A DNA stretch of 64,000 nt from Fragilariopsis cylindrus CCMP1102 (Eukaryota; Bacillariophyta; Bacillariophyceae; Bacillariales; Bacillariaceae): NCBI GenBank assembly GCA_900095095.1, contig FMBT01000318.1:186001-250000 (forward strand), in the 5' to 3' direction. How positions within the stretch are numbered: the stretch's first letter is position 1; each line of letters starts with the position of its first letter. Below are positions 1 through 11,456 of the stretch, piece by piece. Both the position numbers and the translations under genes were made by a program. Under the pieces are notes generated by a model, which searched no databases, was not told the DNA's origin, and worked only from the letters and a program-made list of their open reading frames with translations.

Positions 1-1491
1 AAGGACCATGACCGTCGCAAGGACTGGGGCAACATAATCATCGTTGTCATGTATGATATAGTACGATGGATGAATGAATTATCATTATCAAACAATCATC
101 TGAGTTGGATTTATTTGAGATTTTCTTTTGTTGATGGATCTGTGGTACGTGTACGGTAGCAGTAGACAAACTCCTACTAGAAGTAGTACGTACGAATAAT
201 CAATCGGATGAGTCGAACACGCGATCATCAAAAAGAAGTCAGTACTGTACATCTTTTCTTTATGATTGCACCTGCATACAAACCACTCCTCTTCAAATTA
301 ATAAGAGCTTATAGTACAAAAAATCCACTATCTTCTCAGAGTGCCAGATAAATTGTGTCAGTCTTGCTAGTAGTGAACTTGTTTTGCCTTCCTCCTTTTC
401 ATATTGGTGTACATAATCTTCCAGTGTGTCTTTTCCCATTACAATTTTTTGCATAAAGAATAGTAGTAACGCTGTCAGCAATAGTATGATACTCATTACC
501 TACTGGATGTGGTTTTCTTGGACAAAAGACATATCCTGGACATGTCCATCATATGTTCCATATTGATATTGATTCATCTAAGCAGCTGACCCAAGATATC
601 TGTCCTGCATGTTTTCATTCCATGCAGAAATAAGATTTATCATTTTCCAGAAAGGATCGCTTTGATTAGGTGTACTTGTTGTAGTAGTGAGACAACTCAT
701 AATCTGTTGAAATTGGTACTCGGGCGGGCATGAACTGATTCAATTGATATGGTGCACCTGCCTCTAATGATATTGGTTCAGATGAAAAGAATTCGCTAAA
801 GCATGACATAAAAAAATTGCAACCAAGGAAGCGCACAAAGTCACCCAACGACAATTGACTGTGTGCTTGTCCTACTAAGGTCTTGCTTGTTTCTATCACA
901 ATAAGATTCTCGAGATAATTGAAAGGAAAGAACAATAGAAACACATCAAGCTTTGATAACTTTCTAAGATTGTTCTTGGTATAGTCCTTGATTTGAGGTC
1001 TTACATTAGTATGATTTACGGATTTTCGATGACAAGTGCCACCCCATCCCTGCTGGAATGTTTTCTGGTGCAGGTTCGTTATCGTCATCAACATCTAATC
1101 CTTGACTTCAAGCCAAAGCAATGTCTTCACTTCTTGAACCTGAGCCACCCATGTCAAGAAGAGAAGTGTCCATTGGTTTCCACAGATCATCAGGTGTAAA
1201 AGTTGGTGCATTAGTAAAGAGAGGCAAGTCTGTTTGTTTTTGATCAAAGTAGCCATCAGCTTCACCCTCAACCGTAACTTTTGCATATTGTTGAGCACAA
1301 TAGATCAAGTTACCACCGAATGAATCATGCTTCACAACAATACAAACTTTTGGTTTTCTTTTTATATTCCTTATTTCTTGACTCACAACAACACAATCGT
1401 GTAGTTGTTGTTTATGTTCACAACCATTTATAGGTATGACTTGATCAATCTTTTTTGTTGAGGATATAAGTACTTCAATAGAATGCTGCAA
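1..1491 (-). pseudogene. Degenerate piggyBac-family transposase, cut by window edge
   Basis: Read on the minus strand from 1491 towards 1, pieces in different frames line up in the order expected of a piggyBac (DDE_Tnp_1_7, PGBD-like) transposase. The piece at 1094-666 contains FLGCNFFMSCF, resembling the segment before the catalytic core. Around 655-590 DPFWKMINLISAWNENM is read, about 500-440 gives GNEYHTIADSVTTILYAKN, and about 400-340 gives GKTSSLLARLTQFIW, followed near 290-250 by a segment ending GLYAGAIIKKR. These are typical of the family's central region. Stop codons and frame changes separate every piece, so no intact enzyme can be made. The N-terminal part (1491-1108) is acidic and unplaced. 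The element probably continues left of the window. I did not identify terminal repeats or TTAA target duplications. Confidence 0.72.
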
Positions 1492-2596
1492 TGAGTACCA
1501 ACGCCCTGTTGCTTGCGTTTTTTCTGGGGGGGGAATGGCAAAAAAACTATTTTAAAGTTGTGCGTGTTGTACTGCTACATCTATTGCAAAACTATCAAAG
1601 TTGTCAGAGATTGAGCTCATTGTGATTGGGAGACAAATGGGAAGGAGACCTTATATTCAAATATTGGTTCAAAAGCATCAGAACGGAAGGTATGTTGTAT
1701 TTAAACAATTGGCAAGTGTTTCTTTTTTGAATTTTTTGAAATATTACAAATTATGGCGAATTAGTGCGTGCCAATTGCGTAGTTTTTTGTTGACACTATT
1801 ACTATTCAATCACAGTTTATTTAGAAAGGTTCACCTAAAGTAAAAATTGATGAATTCAATTAGAATGTAATTGATGCCAATAGTATGATAGGTATTTGTC
1901 CAAGGAAGAAAGTCATTGAATTCAATTAACTACAGTAGATCTCGAAGTTTTATTTTTCTCCTACATCGATCCGCAAGCAAAATTGAATTCAATGACCATA
2001 ATATGTCATTTGAATACTGTATTTCTATAACGTAGCACTGCAAGACGGCGATATGTGCTGGCAGCGCGCCAAAATTTACATGCTGGAATTCGCAATAAAT
2101 TTATATATATTACTAGATTACGGTACTTAATGAATTAATGATATTAATGACCATAAAATTGTGACACAAACGTTAAGTAATGACAGATGTACAACATTAC
2201 GTCGTACGTGTACTGTACAAATTTTATGATATATGATGTGACAGTAACTTATGATGCGATGTATAATAGCACTTGAAATGATGGGCGGTGGGTGATGCTT
2301 CGCTTTTTCTTTTTTTGCTTTGCAGGTATGCAGTTTTCTTATCATTTTTCGGCCACTTGTACTTCTGATGACCTGTACGTTACTAGTATGTCGATAGTGC
2401 CTATAACAATTAGCAATTACAACATCGTCACTAAGTAGTTTACATACTGTACTGAGCGAGCATTAGGTTGAATCAATCCAATTAGCCGGTTACCTGCACT
2501 AGCTAGTTAGTATTTGTGTCGTTCCATTCAAAATACAAAAAATCATAATTTCCTTTACCTAGTTATTCCACACGACAAAAAGAAGCAATAACGAAG
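1492..2596. other. Intergenic, no convincing gene
   Basis: AT-rich DNA between the transposase relic and the kinesin gene. It holds a short G run near 1530, scattered short open frames without recognisable motifs, and the presumed kinesin promoter just before 2597. I see no RNA gene. Confidence 0.5.
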
Positions 2597-5317
2597 ATGA
2601 CAGCCTCTGTCAGCCCCTCTCATTTTGATGATAGTAGTGGTGTAGATACCGGTGATAATGTTTTTCCGGCATCGGTATCGGTTTCGGCATCGGAATCGGG
2701 AAATCCACACCAAGCAAATCAGAATATCAAAGGTATGTGATGTGATGTGATGTGATGTGATGTGTATAACGAGTATTCGTATTATTTGTGTATGCGTCGT
2801 TTTGTACTTATCTCAACTATTCAACGTTGACTCTAACTCTGACCATTTTTTTAGTTGCTGTGAGGTTACGTCCATTAATCGAAAATTCGGCTGGTCCTAT
2901 GAAAGAAGAGAAACGAAAAAATCATCAAGAACATATTAAGATGGCATGGAATATTGAAAAGACGGGAGCAATGACTGCATTAATCCAAAAAGGTTCTGTA
3001 CGAAAGGCTGAGGGTCGTACGGTCTTTCATTTTGATCAAGCTTTTGACGAAGCTGTTAAAACTCCACGCGTGTACAAGAGTATAGCAAAACCGATGGTGA
3101 AATCTGTTTTAAATGGAAAGCATGCTACTATATTTGCCTACGGTCAGACAGGATCAGGGAAAACTTTTACCATGCAGGGCGATGGTTATCAGAAGGCCGG
3201 TATAATACAACTGGTAACATCAGATTTGTTCAGATATATGCGGAAGGGGGAAGCAAAGAAACGAGATTTTGTGATCAAAGTATCATATTTTGAAATCTAC
3301 AACGAGAAGATTCGCGACTTGCTCTCAGATGATATTGTAGGGAGCACATCATCATCAGCATCATCATCATCATCGCCAGTAATCAATAGAAATAATAGGG
3401 ATAAAGAAATTAAAATCAGAACAAACGAACATGGGGAGATAGTTGTCAACGTAATACAAAAAGAGGTTTCTAATGTCGACGAAGCTATTGAGTTACTAAA
3501 TGAAGGAAAATCTCATCGCACAGTAGCTGCAACAGATATGAATGAATACTCTTCTCGAAGTCATACTGTTTTTCGCATCACCGTGGAAAGTCGTAGTCGT
3601 GACATTATGGATGAACAGCAAGAACTATCTGTGAAATGTCAGGGTCAAGAAATTGTAAGAATATCTGATTTCAATTTGGTTGATCTTGCAGGATCCGAGA
3701 GTTTGAAATCTACAAATAATACTGGGACTCGACAAAGGGAAGGAGCAACGATCAACAAAGGTGAGTATCATACTATACTATCTGTTAATCTATTTATTCT
3801 TTTATTGTCTGCATCCTACCGGAGTATCAATATTAATTGCGTTTAACATAATAGAAACATAATTTTGTTGCTCACACTTACATTATTCCCTTTCATCTCG
3901 AAGCTTGCTAGCCTTAACTACGGTAATCCAATCTTTAAGTCAACCAGTAAAGAAAAGACCGAAACATATCAACTATAGAGATTCAAAACTAACTAGAATA
4001 CTTCAGCCCCATTTGTCTGGAAATGCTGAGATGGCAATCCTATGTTGTGCAACACCATCCAAGGCTTTCGTAGAAGAGACGAGATCTACTCTTAAATTTG
4101 CTGCACGAGCGAAACTTGTACAAATGAAACCGAAAATTAATGAGGTTATGGATGATGGCGCAATTATCAACAAATTGCAAAAGGAGTTATTAGAGGTCAG
4201 AGAACAACTCGCGGAATTAAAATTACAAGAACAGTCACGAGAAGATCGTATGGATGATTCTGACGAGTACGAAGATGATGAATACGGCACCCTACAAAAT
4301 AATGATCAGCCCTTGCCAGAGTTAGTACAAGAAAAAGATTGCGATACTTCAAACGACACATCATTAATATCACTAAATAACATAGCGACGACCCACTCAA
4401 CGTGTAGTAGCAATGAAACACAGATAATATTTGATGAAAGAATGAGCGATTCGAGTTCTTTGGGATCTGGCTTTCAGTTAGACGCAGCCGATCCTGATGT
4501 AGCCAAAAAGGCTGTTAAAAGATATATGAGAGGCCAAGTCGAGTCGTTAGACCCAGACGACTGCGTCGATTCTTCCGACGAAAGTAGTGCATACCAGTCT
4601 GGTGCAATCGAGTCATTTGATTCGCCTGGTAAGCGAACCAAAAACACAGAAATAACAGAAGTTGACAGTTTCAACAATCCTGAAGAAAGTTACGCTGAGA
4701 TTTCTTCAAATGCTGATAGTAAAGTATGTAATCCTGAAAGTATTCGTATAAACGATCGGGGAAGATCTAGATTTGGATCGATAGATTCTTGCGATATTGC
4801 TCCAAATGGACGGTTAGAAAACACTTGGTCGTGGGATGCAATGGATTTGATCCCAAAGCATTCAATGAAAGTTGGGCAGTCCCTACGAGCGCTCCGAAGT
4901 CTGACCAAACGAAATTGTCATATTCCGGACGAAGTTACTATCATCAACACTGCATCGATCACCGGAAATAATAAATGTTTGACTGATCGTTTGAACGATG
5001 CCGGAAATCGAATCAATTTCTTGGAAGGAAAACTGGATGTATCAGATGATGTGATTGAAGCGACCTTCCGAGACTTGGAAAAAGCAAGACAATGTATCCA
5101 AGACCTAGTATATCGCAATGTTCAAATGAAGGTTAGACTGAATAAAAAGCAACGAGAGGATACAAAGGAAGAGTACGAACGTGGCGAGGTGATGGTCGAA
5201 CAATACTGGATTTTGAAGGGATCACTTTATATCAGCGTATTATTTTTCTTAACAGGTTCACATGAACTATTTATGGCAGCAGTGATCTTTGTTTGGTTGG
5301 TAATGGAAACTTCATAA
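2597..5317 (+). CDS. Kinesin-7 (CENP-E-like) motor with hydrophobic C-terminal tail
   Basis: Plus-end type microtubule motor of about 818 residues. I start at the ATG at 2597 because its exon joins, through a 122-bp GT-AG intron (2733-2854, opening with TGTGA repeats), to the invariant VAVRLRP start of the motor. Visible motor motifs are the P-loop GQTGSGKT near residue 142, SSRSH (switch I) and DLAGSES (switch II), with a serine-rich insertion near 3346-3380. The neck-side sequence STLKFAARAK and a following INEV point to kinesin-7. A second intron runs from about 3761 to 3903; with the canonical GTGAGT donor and AG acceptor the frame is off by one, and one extra A before the donor would give the expected INKSLLAL. 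An acidic, serine-rich middle and a short coiled coil follow. The last 35 residues (about 5215-5311) form one long or two short membrane segments, unusual for a kinesin. The gene is convergent with the next one. Confidence 0.9.
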
Positions 5318-5460
5318 GTACAATATCAACTTCGAACTCATTTCAGCTATTCTGATTATTTATTTTGTTATTAGATAATTTCAAACATGACAACTGTGTT
5401 AAAACTTTTTAAGAAAGATTTATTTTATAAACTGACTATTCAATAGTATTTATTTTTCTT

Positions 5461-6597
5461 TCAGGATAATTCAAGACTAATTGGCACAATATGTTTACGT
5501 GGCTCCGTTTCCGAATTTAAGCTAAGACCTTCGTCGTGCAAAGCGTTTTCTGCATCTTTCAAAAGTTCCGGCATGTAAGATTGTAACATATTCATCATAT
5601 CCGGTGGCAGACTATCGACAACGTCAATACCATTCGGTGTTACCGATGTTGGTGGTAATTCTAATTTCAATAGATGTAGGCATATTCGTTCTCGCTTCAA
5701 GTCCCACTTTTCTATCCATTCTCGATTTGTTTTTGAGATTCCGTGTGTCGAATCTCCTATGATCGGATGAGAAAGTCCATTTAGGTGTTTACGAATTTGG
5801 TGCCATCGTCCAGTCTTAATCCTGGCTAAAACTAGACTTGCACGAGGTCTGGTACCGTTCCCATCATCTTGTCCGGCAATAAATCGAAAGTAACTGGTTG
5901 CGTTTTTTAAGTTGCCCGATTCATCCTTAATTGGTCGATCAACTTCAAACCATCCCTCCTGTCGAAAATCTCGTCCTTTCAGTAAACCTTCTCCGCGTAC
6001 TATCGCAATATATGTCTTGTGAGTGTCACTGGTAGAGGAAGAGTCGTTTGTCATGCATTCTTGCATAATAGCGGTAGCGTTGCCACCATCTTTATCCGAC
6101 TTTGCGAAAGAAAACAAAAGACATCCACTAGCACCACGGTCTAATCGATGAACAAGATTGACTTTTTCTCCAACAGCCTCTCGAACTCGCTGAAGCATGG
6201 GTACTTCTTCGGATGTGATAATGCTTTCTTTCTTTCTATTTCGTCTTCCGGTCCAATCACTACGGTGACAAATCACAGCTGAGGGTTTGCTTACCACTAC
6301 ATGATTGTCACCACGATCCAAAATAGATACGGTCGCGTTAAAGATGAATGGCGTTTCTTCGTTGCAGTTTGATTCTACTGACGCAACCGACGCGCTACTA
6401 ATACTACTACTACTGCTGATAATTCTTCTTCTTATCGGCGTCGTTTTTGTACTATCATTATCGAAGTATCTTTGTGGTAGTGGTCTACGTGTAGAAATAC
6501 AAATTCGTGTTCGTGTCGTCCAAGCGCCGACTTGCGAACAGTGGGAACAGAGTGTCCAAAGTAGTAGTAGTAGTAGTAGTAGCAGCAGGAAACGCAT
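5461..6597 (-). CDS. RluA-family (TruC-like) RNA pseudouridine synthase, probably plastid
   Basis: Isomerises uridine to pseudouridine in RNA. Single exon, 378 residues from the ATG at 6597; the open frame extends upstream, but only through a TTG. The catalytic motif HRLDRGASG with its Asp is present, preceded by SKPSAVICHRSDWTG. A later stretch, HPIIGDSTHGISKTNREW, is the pattern of TruC, the enzyme for tRNA position 65 in bacteria, so TruC is the closest assignment. The N-terminus is a clear signal peptide (Met-Arg-Phe and ten leucines) ending QVGA before WTT, followed by an Arg-rich stretch; this fits bipartite plastid import. It is divergent from the methyltransferase gene, with about 450 bp between the start codons. 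The substrate site is inferred from family resemblance only. Confidence 0.85.
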   Translation of the reverse strand: MRFLLLLLLLLLLWTLCSHCSQVGAWTTRTRICISTRRPLPQRYFDNDSTKTTPIRRRIISSSSSISSASVASVESNCNEETPFIFNATVSILDRGDNHVVVSKPSAVICHRSDWTGRRNRKKESIITSEEVPMLQRVREAVGEKVNLVHRLDRGASGCLLFSFAKSDKDGGNATAIMQECMTNDSSSTSDTHKTYIAIVRGEGLLKGRDFRQEGWFEVDRPIKDESGNLKNATSYFRFIAGQDDGNGTRPRASLVLARIKTGRWHQIRKHLNGLSHPIIGDSTHGISKTNREWIEKWDLKRERICLHLLKLELPPTSVTPNGIDVVDSLPPDMMNMLQSYMPELLKDAENALHDEGLSLNSETEPRKHIVPISLELS

Positions 6598-7048
6598 TAC
6601 AATAATAATAATGATCAGCGATGATGCATTCAAGATATAAAATAGAAATAGATGAGAGATGATGTAATAAGATTATCGATTAGCTTAGCATACTGATACT
6701 ACTATCTTATAATCTTCCCTTTTCGATGGTCGATGATTGATGATTATTGTCGATGAGGAGCATGTGTTTTTGATTGTGGCGAGAGCAAATCTAAACAAAG
6801 AATGGCGCGCCAAAAATGAAAGGTACGTTGAGAAACACTATTCAGTACTCGAGTACCGAATGAGTAAGTCATGATCTTCATTCAAACGATACGATTTCAA
6901 ATTTTTCACTTTACAAATTTTAATTAAAAGTCGTTTGTGGCGTTGATGTGTCGATTTCTATATTTTGAAGGAGCATCGCCATGAGGACGAATGATTCTGG
7001 TAGAAAGAATCAATCGTAATAGAAGACTTTTCACAGCAGTTCATTATT

Positions 7049-8390
7049 ATGCATTGCTCAAGACTAAGAAATGACTTTGCTCGTCGATTGAAGCAACACA
7101 GCAGTAGTAGCATAATAAAAAAAGTATTCAATGGCGGCAATGATATGCGCCCGAATAGATATTTTTCTGGTGTTGATACGAGTGTTACGAAAGCTTTTGA
7201 TCGGGAACTAAAGAAGAAACAGCGAGATAACGCCGCTAGATCGAGACGGGCTTGGAAATCTGCAGCAGTTGACGACGTAATAAGTAGCAGCAGTGTTGAT
7301 GCTGCTGCTGCTGCTGATGATGATATTGTCGACTACGAATATTTTCGACAAGAAATGGCCATTCGTTTGGTAGATCGTCTAGACGATATCAAAGTTGGAT
7401 TTCCTTTAGCGTTAGATGTCGGTGCAGGATCTGGACAAATTTATCGAGCAATATGTTCCGATGATGCTTTTGAAGGAGAAGGTGGAATTGGTGGTGTACG
7501 TAAGATGGTGTTGTTAGATTCTAGTGATGAAATGCTTCATGTAAACGACGATGACGATGAAGATTTTGAAGGTTCTCATCGATGTGATGCATATAAGTTA
7601 CATTCAGACGAAGAAGAAAGACTCCCCTTTCCAGATGGAACGTTTGATATCGTAATGAGTTCGCAATCTATACATTGGGTTAACGATTTGCCGAAATTAT
7701 TTCAAGAAGCGTTTAGAGTTTTGAAACCAAATGGTTGTTTCATGTTCTCTATGATTGGAGGTGAGTGTAAATTGAAAATTCAGATCTTAGAAAATTCTAA
7801 GGTCGAAACTTAGTCGATAATGCATCCGACTTTTGGCGTTAAGGCTTCGATGATATTAATCTTGTTACCAGTACTCAGTTTTCTGTTCGTTCCCTTTGCT
7901 CGTCATCAATGCTGTAGGTGCAACACTTCCAGAGCTACGCATAGCCATGACCCTTGCAGAACTAGAACGGGAGGGAGGCATCGGTGCTCACGTTGGACCA
8001 TTTGTTGAGCTTTCAGATGTGGGAATGCTCATGCAGAACGCGGGATTTGCATTGCCAACTATTGATATTGACACGGTGAAGATTAGTTATCCTAGCGCTC
8101 CTATCCTTATGGAACATTTACAACGAATGGGTGAAGGAAACGCGTCACTTCGACGGCGAGAATATACTACAAGGGATGTGTTTCTGGCAGCCTCGTGTAT
8201 ATATGACGAAATGTATCCTATCCAAGTAGAAGGAGAAGAAAATAGAGATGTCGAAGCTACAGCTCAAGTCATATATGCTATTGGATGGACACCTCATGCT
8301 TCTCAACAAAAACCAAAAAAACGAGGCACAGCAACACATCGGATGGGAGATGATGTAGTTGTAGAACACAGTAATACTAAGAAATCCTAA
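7049..8390 (+). CDS. NDUFAF5: NDUFAF5-like SAM-dependent methyltransferase (complex I assembly)
   Basis: Two exons, 7049-7760 and 7918-8390, with a 157-bp intron (GTGAGT...TAG) splitting a Gly codon to read MIGG then ATLPELR. The protein has about 394 residues. Motif I is seen as LDVGAGSGQIYRAI, followed by the post-motif LPFPDGTFDIVMSSQSIHWVNDLP. The second exon carries the NDUFAF5-specific parts: EREGGIGAHVGPF, the segment around LMEHLQRMGEGNASLRRR, and the C-terminal ASCIYDEMYP and YAIGWTPHASQ. In animals NDUFAF5 hydroxylates an arginine of NDUFS7 during assembly of respiratory complex I. The N-terminus is Arg-rich and lacks acidic residues, as expected of a mitochondrial presequence. An Asp/Ala-rich low-complexity insert (near 7290-7330) precedes the fold. 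Confidence 0.9.
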
Positions 8391-9597
8391 TCATTTTCTA
8401 ATCTAAATCTTTAGAGGACTTCACAACAAAATCATTTTAAACATACTAAGATTCCAAATATTTCTCTATCTTTACTTCCTATCATTCATTATCTTTCACT
8501 CCACCACTCTCTGTAGCAAAATTTTGTGCCTTCGGTTATACACCACTAAAGCAGACCAATGGCTAAAACTGTAGTGCTTTAAGAGATATACATAGTAAAT
8601 AATTGACCAGCTATATAATATAAATATCATCAACAACATGCTAATTATTGTTTTGCAGTTAATTGGTTGTAATGCAATTTCTGTTGCAAAAACTGAACCG
8701 GCCATTGTTTGCATCATGTTGATGATATCTCCATTGTAAAAAGCCTGCAGGGCACGTGGTTACATGCTGCTGTAGAATTGAGATCTATGAACATTTCCCT
8801 TTTAAATAAACCAAGAGGACTGTCCTGTAACAATATTAATAGACAACTTCTATAAATCCACTTCCTTCCAGCATAGCAGTCTACAAACATGCACCCTACA
8901 AATTAGAAGTGGTTAAAGTTAATGATTTATAACTAAATTACTCTCCAATTATTAGAGAGAGAGAGAGAGAGAGAGAGAGAGTGTGTGTGTGTGTGTATGT
9001 GTGTGTGAGAGAGAGAGAGAGAGAGTGGTGTGTGTGTGGAGAGACAGAGAGACCAATATGACCAACACAAAAAGTGTCACTGTTCTCCATTGCATCTTTC
9101 TATTACAGTATCTAAGGCGGACCGACCATTGTCTCATTAGCCTTTCTAAGCCGGTAAGGAGCGGGGTGGTAGTTTTTAAATAACAAGTTATCTAATTAAT
9201 AGAGCATCCTATAATATAATATCAGCATGTATCTAGGTCGTCATCCATCACATCAAGTGCAGGTTGCAGATTAATTAATAGATTCATCATATATTGCTAC
9301 TAAAATGAGCTGGTACTGTGCTTTCAATTGTGTCAGCTCAGAGGAAAGTGAATAATAATGTTGCTTGTAGCAATGTTTCATACCATAGTGTTAAGTGGTC
9401 TGTCATTCGTCAGTATTGTTAAAAATAATCGACCCATCAAAAACATTAATTTTTAACAAAAAAAAGTTGAGTGCTCTTGAGAAAGCACGAAAACGAGCCA
9501 TAAAGTAAATCGAAAGAACAACAAGAGAAAAGTATTATTCTATTGAGTGTTCAGTTTGTTACTACTATACACATTTGTACCGTAATCCGCTGTCATT
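8391..9597. other. Intergenic region with microsatellite
   Basis: About 1.2 kb of AT-rich DNA. The only structured part is the GA/GT microsatellite listed separately. The short open frame on the minus strand at 8496-8717 is hydrophobic, with no family match I can recognise. Confidence 0.5.
8955..9052. repeat. Compound (GA)n-(GT)n-(GA)n microsatellite
   Basis: About 13 GA units are followed by GT units, a second GA block and a further GTGTG-GAGAGA stretch. Purine-rich on the plus strand, pyrimidine-rich on the other; intergenic. Confidence 0.95.
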
Positions 9598-11094
9598 ATG
9601 ACAAACAACTATACGAGTCGTCTTGTTCTCCTGGTGACAATTATTCTTTCCGAATTTTCTTCGTCATTTCAACCTCATGCAGTAAACAGGAGGTATGGGC
9701 ATACTTCTGGATCATTCTTCTCGTTTGATCATTCTCCATCGTATGCCTATTCTCAGTCGTCAGCTATCGGAGTATCAAAAACTATAGGTATTGATGGCAA
9801 TAATAACAATAATAATGCCGATATGGATGAAGAGAACGACGACAAGGAAAATCAACAATCCGATGATTCTGTACAGGAATTGCAGCTTCTACCAGAAATT
9901 AAGAAGCAATTTTGGATAACAGGTATATCTCCCCACGAGAAACCTCGCTCAATGAAGCTGTAAGTCGTATGGCGGAGGTGTCTTTGGAAGATGCCAATCA
10001 ACTTATTAGTATTGGAGCTGTATGGGCCAAGATGGAAACCCTGACAGAAGAGGACCTTTTGGCGCAGTATGCTGAAAATGGCGAGGATGAGTTATATGCC
10101 GATCTTCCAAAGGGATGGGGAAGTGGAACATTTGAACAGAAGGACGACAATCAAGACGGGAATATTGACGATTATATTACAAAAATGGAATCACAACGAT
10201 TTCGTAGAATACTTACACCATCTGTGGTACAACCAGGGACAGACTTGCGAATATATCCAAAACCTAGACGATTTCCAGCTTGCTATAACATCAATCTGAG
10301 AAGTCTACTCTACCAGGACACGACATTTCTTGTTATCGATAAACCACCCATGTTACCTACTCAGCCTGATGCGAGTAACTATGACGAAAACTGTCCTGGG
10401 TGTGCGCAGGATATACTCGGACCATTTACAGATATCAGAGGAGACACCATCCGACGGCCACTCATATGTCATCGCGTAGATTCGGTTGTAGGTGGTTGTG
10501 TGGTCATGTCCAAGGATAGGAACGGTCAGAAAGTTTTTCAAGAGTTGCAACGACAGCGTAAGATCAAGAAATTGTACCTCGCTGTTACGACTAAACCAGT
10601 TCCTATTGGTATGCATCTACATTGGATGTGGTCCCCTCAGAGTAAGAGGGGAAATGCTGGTGGACCTCCTTGTCAATTGGTGAGTCATTCGCTCCCGATC
10701 GAGACGAAAAGCCCGACAATATTGGACGAGATGCACCTTGGAAGTGACGAAATGTGAGCCCATTGTCTTACAAAAAAATGACAACGGTTATGAACCTGGA
10801 GATAAACAGCATTACCAGAGCACAATTCGGTTGGTGACTGGGCGAAAACATCAGGTTAGAGCACAACTCAGTAGCTTGGGTTGCCCTATTATTCGCGATA
10901 CGCTCTATGAACCGATGTCAGGTGTTACATTGGGAGATTTGGATATAGATGAAGATACATTGGATGAAGCAATCGCTCAATGCAAAGTACCTTCGGAACC
11001 GATAGGTTTGCAAGCGCATGCAATTTTATTCGGCGGAGTAAAAGCAAAAGCCCGAGAACCATGGTGGGGGAATAAAGTACGTCAAATTCTATAA
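9598..11094 (+). CDS. RluA-family pseudouridine synthase, plastid type, frame interrupted twice
   Basis: Coding spans three frames of one gene (about 498 residues if joined). Starting at the ATG at 9598, the N-terminus is a signal peptide ending EFSSS before FQP, an ASAF-like plastid signature. An Asn/Asp-rich linker follows, then an S4-like segment (SLNEAVSRMAEVSLEDANQL), the synthase core with DTTFLVIDKPPMLPTQPD and the catalytic motif HRVDSVVGG, and the C-terminal RLVTGRKHQVRAQL. Two breaks are visible: near 9930 in a CCCC run one base seems missing, and near 10708 in an AAAA run one seems extra, so the net frame is kept. Alternatives are small introns: 9923-9990, or 10680-10758, which has a good GTGAGT donor; both would remove sequence that looks coding. 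The catalytic Asp lies in HRVD instead of the usual HRLD. Confidence 0.75.
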
Positions 11095-11456
11095 ACATAT
11101 TTCATAATTATCAATCTCCATTCCACTTTACTTTAAAAGTGACCATACTTCTTTGTTTTCTCTCTGATATAATTTGTATCAGTGCGCAGTGAACTTACTA
11201 CTATAGTCTTATAATTATTGGTTTAAGACATAGAGCAATGTTCTTTACCGTTGGCTTTGCAGAACAACAAAAGGGTTTGAGTGTGTATGTATTATAAGAT
11301 GTTATCTAGTGCAGTTTATATCAGTTTAATATTAGGTTTTTTTAAACGGCCGTAAGATTATGGCAATACTTCCTTTTCTTATCATCTTCGATGTTGGCTA
11401 AAATTCCCTACGAAAATAGATCCTACTATGTATCAAACGATATTGTATGATACAGC
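11095..11456. other. Convergent intergenic region
   Basis: 362 bp between the 3' ends of two convergent genes. AT-rich; presumably holds both polyadenylation regions. Nothing else is seen. Confidence 0.4.

Noticed and set aside
8496-8717. Hydrophobic frame on the minus strand
   Set aside because: No motif and low-complexity hydrophobic content in AT-rich DNA; probably random.
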